This document shows positions 60,455 to 64,000 of a stretch of 64,000 nt of DNA, piece by piece. This stretch comes from Chamaecrista fasciculata (Eukaryota > Streptophyta > Magnoliopsida > Fabales > Fabaceae). The first letter of the stretch is position 1. Every line of letters starts with the position of its first letter. The translations under genes were made by a program, and so were the position numbers. The notes beneath the pieces are model-generated. The model was not told where the DNA came from and searched no databases. It was given only the letters and a program-made list of their open reading frames with translations. The stretch spans positions 102,715 to 166,714 of the forward strand of contig QANZ01046319.1 of assembly GCA_003254925.1 (NCBI GenBank), in the 5' to 3' direction.

Positions 60455-60970
60455 TTTCTTTAGAAAGCAAAAAAAGGAGCTGCCTTCAAGAAAGAAGCAA
60501 ACTAGATGGAAAATGAAGGCCTCAATTGGAAGAGATGAGTTTACGCCAAGAGGTGCTACATATTTATAAGCAGATTTCAAAGCCTAATCAGTTGCAGATA
60601 CAAACAAAATCTATCAGATTGCCAGGCTGAATGAGTAGCCAGTAAGAACTGACTCTATAAGAATGTCATGAGGTAAGCATGAACTCTTTTGTAATTAACC
60701 ACCAAAACTTGCAAATTAACATTAATGCCATTGTCAATGACAAATGGAAGAGCAGTTACCTTTCCTCTTTATTTGAATCATATTAATCCAAAATAAAACT
60801 GATGTATAATACTGTGGGTTTTAAAAAAAAAGTAGGCAGTAACTGCTATAGGACAACCATGTAAGAGCTTAACACAGAAGCAATTTGAATTAAAAAGACA
60901 AAACAAAAATATTTTTTCTCTTTTTCTTGGAATACAAAAATAAGATAATGATAGAGATGAAGTCAGTCTA

Positions 60971-61396
60971 CCCAAGTGACCTGCCTAAAAAAGAAAAAAT
61001 CATTGAAGGGAGAGAACCACGACACTTAAGTGCTCCACCAAACATCCCATTCTACTTGATTTGTGACCTAGGAATCTTATACTAATAAGTCCCTATCATA
61101 GCACAACCCTTGGAGAGTCAATGTCCAAGTAGATACATTTTGTGACACTTCACTCTAGTACTTGACCTTACACCGGTTAGCCTTTCATAGGTCATAACCC
61201 TCCACAAGTAGCCTTTTTCGTGCCGTCAACCACCATACTCTCATACCAATTAATAGAGGCCCAAGTGATCTTGGAGAACCCTCCCTAAAAAACTAGTACT
61301 AGTTGTTGAAGGGGGAGAACCAAGACACTAAAGTACTCCACCAAGCATCCCATTATACTTAATGTGGGACTTGGGCATCCCATACTTCCTAAGTCC
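60971..61396. repeat. Direct repeat of ~125-135 bp, spacing ~290-300 bp
   Basis: Copies at 60971-61094 and 61260-61396 share cccaagtga, ttgaagggagagaacca, gtgctccaccaa, catcccatt and aagtcc in the same order, with many substitutions. No coding capacity or retrotransposon primer site seen. It may be an old degenerate terminal-repeat element. Confidence 0.5.
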
Positions 61397-61399
61397 TCA

Positions 61400-63478
61400 T
61401 CAGGTAATAAATAGCATCTTCTGAGACGTTTGTCAGCAGATAGATGGGAATCATGTCACAAGTAGCTAAAACCATAAAATACAAAAGCATCGATAATGAC
61501 ACAAATGACAAATGGGACACGATATGTAGACTGCAACACAACAAAACCTGTCATGTCGCGTTGAGTTTGGTATGAATATCTGAAACATGTTGGACATGGA
61601 CTCAACTTCTTTTTTGAAGTGTCCATCTTTCATAGCTACAAAATTGATACTTTCTTGTCAGTTGTCACGCCAGTCCAAACAATATATACTGCATTCAACT
61701 ATACTGTGAGTATCCATTTTGAGCAAGTTTGAACAACCATATCCTATGAGACTTGAATGAATTTATTCCTTTTCAATAAAAAGGATAACTTTGACAATTA
61801 AGAGTAGGATAACTCAATCAACGATAATTTTCACTGAAATCCTTGTCTTTCTTTGGGTGACTTTGTCTTCATTACAACTTATAGAAAAATGAATCATTTC
61901 CCTGTTCCAGAAATTAAGTTTCAGCACAGCTGTATGGAGGGTGGAGGGCCTGTGTTTTTCCAACACTTCAAGCCCTAAAGGCTTCTACGTGGAAGGGCAT
62001 GCTAGAGATATTAATAAAACTAATCCAAGCCTTCATTTAACTCCTTCAGATCTTTATGAGTTTAAATCACTACTGACACATGGTAGAGGACTTCGCTCCA
62101 TCTACACCAAATAGTTATTGATATTTATCAAGTCTAGCCCTATTTCACAAAAGCACCCTTAGTATTGCCAATGAATGCCATTCTAATTCACCTCAAGAAG
62201 TATATTGTTAAATGTTTTAAGGAGATAAACTATGAAATAATCCTAACCAGTAAAACAACCCATAAGCTAAAGCTTTTAAATAATGAGAAATCTATCATGA
62301 CCTATATTAGGCATTTCTTTCAGTTTCCTGATCCACATAGAGAGAAGTGTGGTAAGCATGATATACATGATTAGGTTTGTTTCATTTCATTTATAGATAA
62401 TTGGAATCACAACCAGTATATCACATGCTTTTAAGATTCCTCACATGAATTAATCATAAAAGCTTTTTTTTTTTCATCATTTTACCTACACTTGCTATTT
62501 TCATTGTCAAACTTCCTTGTTTTACTTCACAGTGATAAAAGGCTTTGAATTGAAACATCATTGATGCTTTCATATTTGTGCCGATGTATATGTATGTAGG
62601 TACATACGCATAAGGCTTCCATTTGAGGATGTTGTTTGAGTAACATTAGATTAAATACTTTGAATTTTAGTCTGTAAAAAAAAGTTAAAATGTTAAATTA
62701 GTTCTTAATTTTAAGTAGGAGAGTATTTCTTACCAAACAGAGAAGCACATTTGCTAATTATAAATTACATTTACAACTAACAGCTCTCCTGTTGTTTTGC
62801 TAGCTTATTCATCTTTTTCTCTCTACTCTTTGCAATATTTCCTTTTCCTCCGTCTACTGCTTATTTCAACAAATATTCTACTTCAAAAAAACAAGAAAAA
62901 GAAAATTTTTAGTATTTCCTAACTTAAGATTCCAAAACCGGAAAACATGCATAAATACATGTAAACTCCAAATGTGTTTATATTATCCATAAGTGTTTTA
63001 TTTGTTCAATTCAGGATATAAAGTCAAAAGACAAGAAACTTAAAAGGGAAATTGATTTTCTTGATGGAACTTGCCTATAACACTATATTTGCTCACATTA
63101 TCCGTCAAGTGTTAAATTTGTTCAAATCAGGATGAGAATATAGGCAGTTTGCATTTAGATGATCTATTTCATCTACCATAAAAATACTTGTGCTTACTAT
63201 TATTGAGCCAAACAGCATAAATAAATGTAGAAGTAGAACTGAAGTTTTCTTTTCTGGGAAGGGGTTGGAGGAAGAATAAATTTATTGTGACAAAGAAGAG
63301 AAGTACATGGAAGGGCAATAAGAAATGATAATCAATAAAACATATTGATATTGTTAACATATGTCTATTATATTTGCTTAATTATTCTCATTATTTGTAT
63401 TTTACGCTACTGTTGACTGCCTAACGCAACCCTCCTCTTTTATTGGGCTTGGGACCGGTTATGCAAGCATAGGCAAAG
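61400..63478. other. Intergenic, nothing recognised
   Basis: No gene, RNA gene or bounded repeat supported. Short open frames here have no recognisable motifs. Confidence 0.45.
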
Positions 63479-63745
63479 TTAGTGGAAACACGCCTTAGGT
63501 GGTTTGGTTATGCACAAAGAAGGGTCATTAGAAGCCCTTGTATGTAAAGTTGACCAGATGGAAGATAGTCTAATAACTAGAGGTTGGGGAAGATCAAAGA
63601 AAACGATAGGAGAAACAATTAGGAAGGATTTAACTATTAATAACCTAACTATAGAAATTGTGTAAAGACAGGACACATTGGCATCGATTGATTCATATAA
63701 CCGACCTCACTAGTGGTAAAAGGCTTTGTTGTTGATGTTGTACAT
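63479..63745 (+). mobile_element. LINE 3' end (RT C-terminal tail plus 3' terminus)
   Basis: The + strand encodes, with breaks, ETRLRWFGYAQRR, KVDQMEDSLI, RGWGRSKKTIGETIRKDL and a Trp/His-rich end. It is followed by cactagtggtaaaaggctttgttgttgatgttg, the typical 3' terminus of plant L1-type LINEs. It is broken by frame changes and a stop, so it is an old copy. It is opposite in orientation to the fragment at 41340-41650. Confidence 0.7.
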
Positions 63746-64000
63746 AAAATATAATCACTTGTTAAGAATCCAATATTTATATGAACTGTTTTCCAGGAAA
63801 TCCGATATTTATAATCACTTAAAGGCTTTAGGAAGAACAAATTCTCCAAAGAAGACTAATAAATTAAACCTAAATACATTGAAAGGGGCTAATTTGAGAA
63901 GTTTTCATTTTGGTTATATTAGGAAAGAAAACAAAAAAAATAGAAAAGAAGAAACTCAATTATTAGACTCCATTGTCGGTCTCCAAAACCAGAGGCCATT

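Noticed and set aside
1..64000. tRNA, rRNA genes or CRISPR arrays
   Set aside because: None could be recognised by eye; the tandem repeats present are not CRISPR-like, and the window is from a plant nuclear genome.

Overview
This is a piece of a plant nuclear genome, most likely an eudicot. It is AT-rich, its genes carry many GT-AG introns, and it holds plant-type UDP-glycosyltransferases, a plant histidine-phosphotransfer-like gene and many plant transposable elements. I cannot name the species. One ambiguous base (N at 42176) shows it is draft assembly.

Layout. (1) 1-12801: two tandem family-1 UDP-glycosyltransferase genes on the + strand. The first runs off the left edge. The second has a 14-bp frameshifting deletion and a 3.1-kb intron inside its PSPG donor-sugar box; that intron hosts a 1.57-kb solo LTR and a LINE tail. 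A 3.2-kb Ty1/copia element with intact LTRs and a target-site duplication (TSD) lies between the two genes. (2) 12971-14864: a Tourist/PIF-like element. (3) 15511-40016: a large + strand locus for the catalytic subunit of DNA polymerase epsilon. I could chain 45 exons in phase with no stop (2088 codons), covering the exonuclease, the polymerase core and the C-terminal cysteine modules. The first ~110-135 residues are not found. The last piece of N-terminal exon I can recognise has an in-frame stop, and upstream lie a duplicated E2F-site promoter segment and a WD40-coding scrap. (4) 40679-43314: a hAT-type MITE, a LINE tail and a 5'-truncated copia copy that begins at the N. (5) 43416-46700, minus strand: a conserved coiled-coil plant protein whose last exon is missing, next to that copia copy. 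(6) 48609-53135, minus strand: an aldo/keto reductase gene with two alternative, in-phase first exons. (7) 53290-57670: dispersed repeats, a Tourist element, Mutator-type MITEs and a long inverted repeat. (8) 58243-60454, minus strand: a complete six-exon HPt-like gene with a divergent histidine motif and a decayed duplicate of exon 1. (9) 60455-64000: mostly non-coding, with a direct repeat and a LINE tail.

The genes do not form one pathway; this is an ordinary gene-plus-transposon landscape. I found no convincing new multi-gene system. The most unusual items are the beheaded but otherwise open polymerase epsilon locus, a 237-bp palindromic LTR-derived insertion whose two ends both look like U3 ends, two copia copies with complementary internal losses, and the dual first exons of the reductase gene. 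Exon boundaries were read by hand from splice signals, reading phase and family knowledge; no alignment was run.
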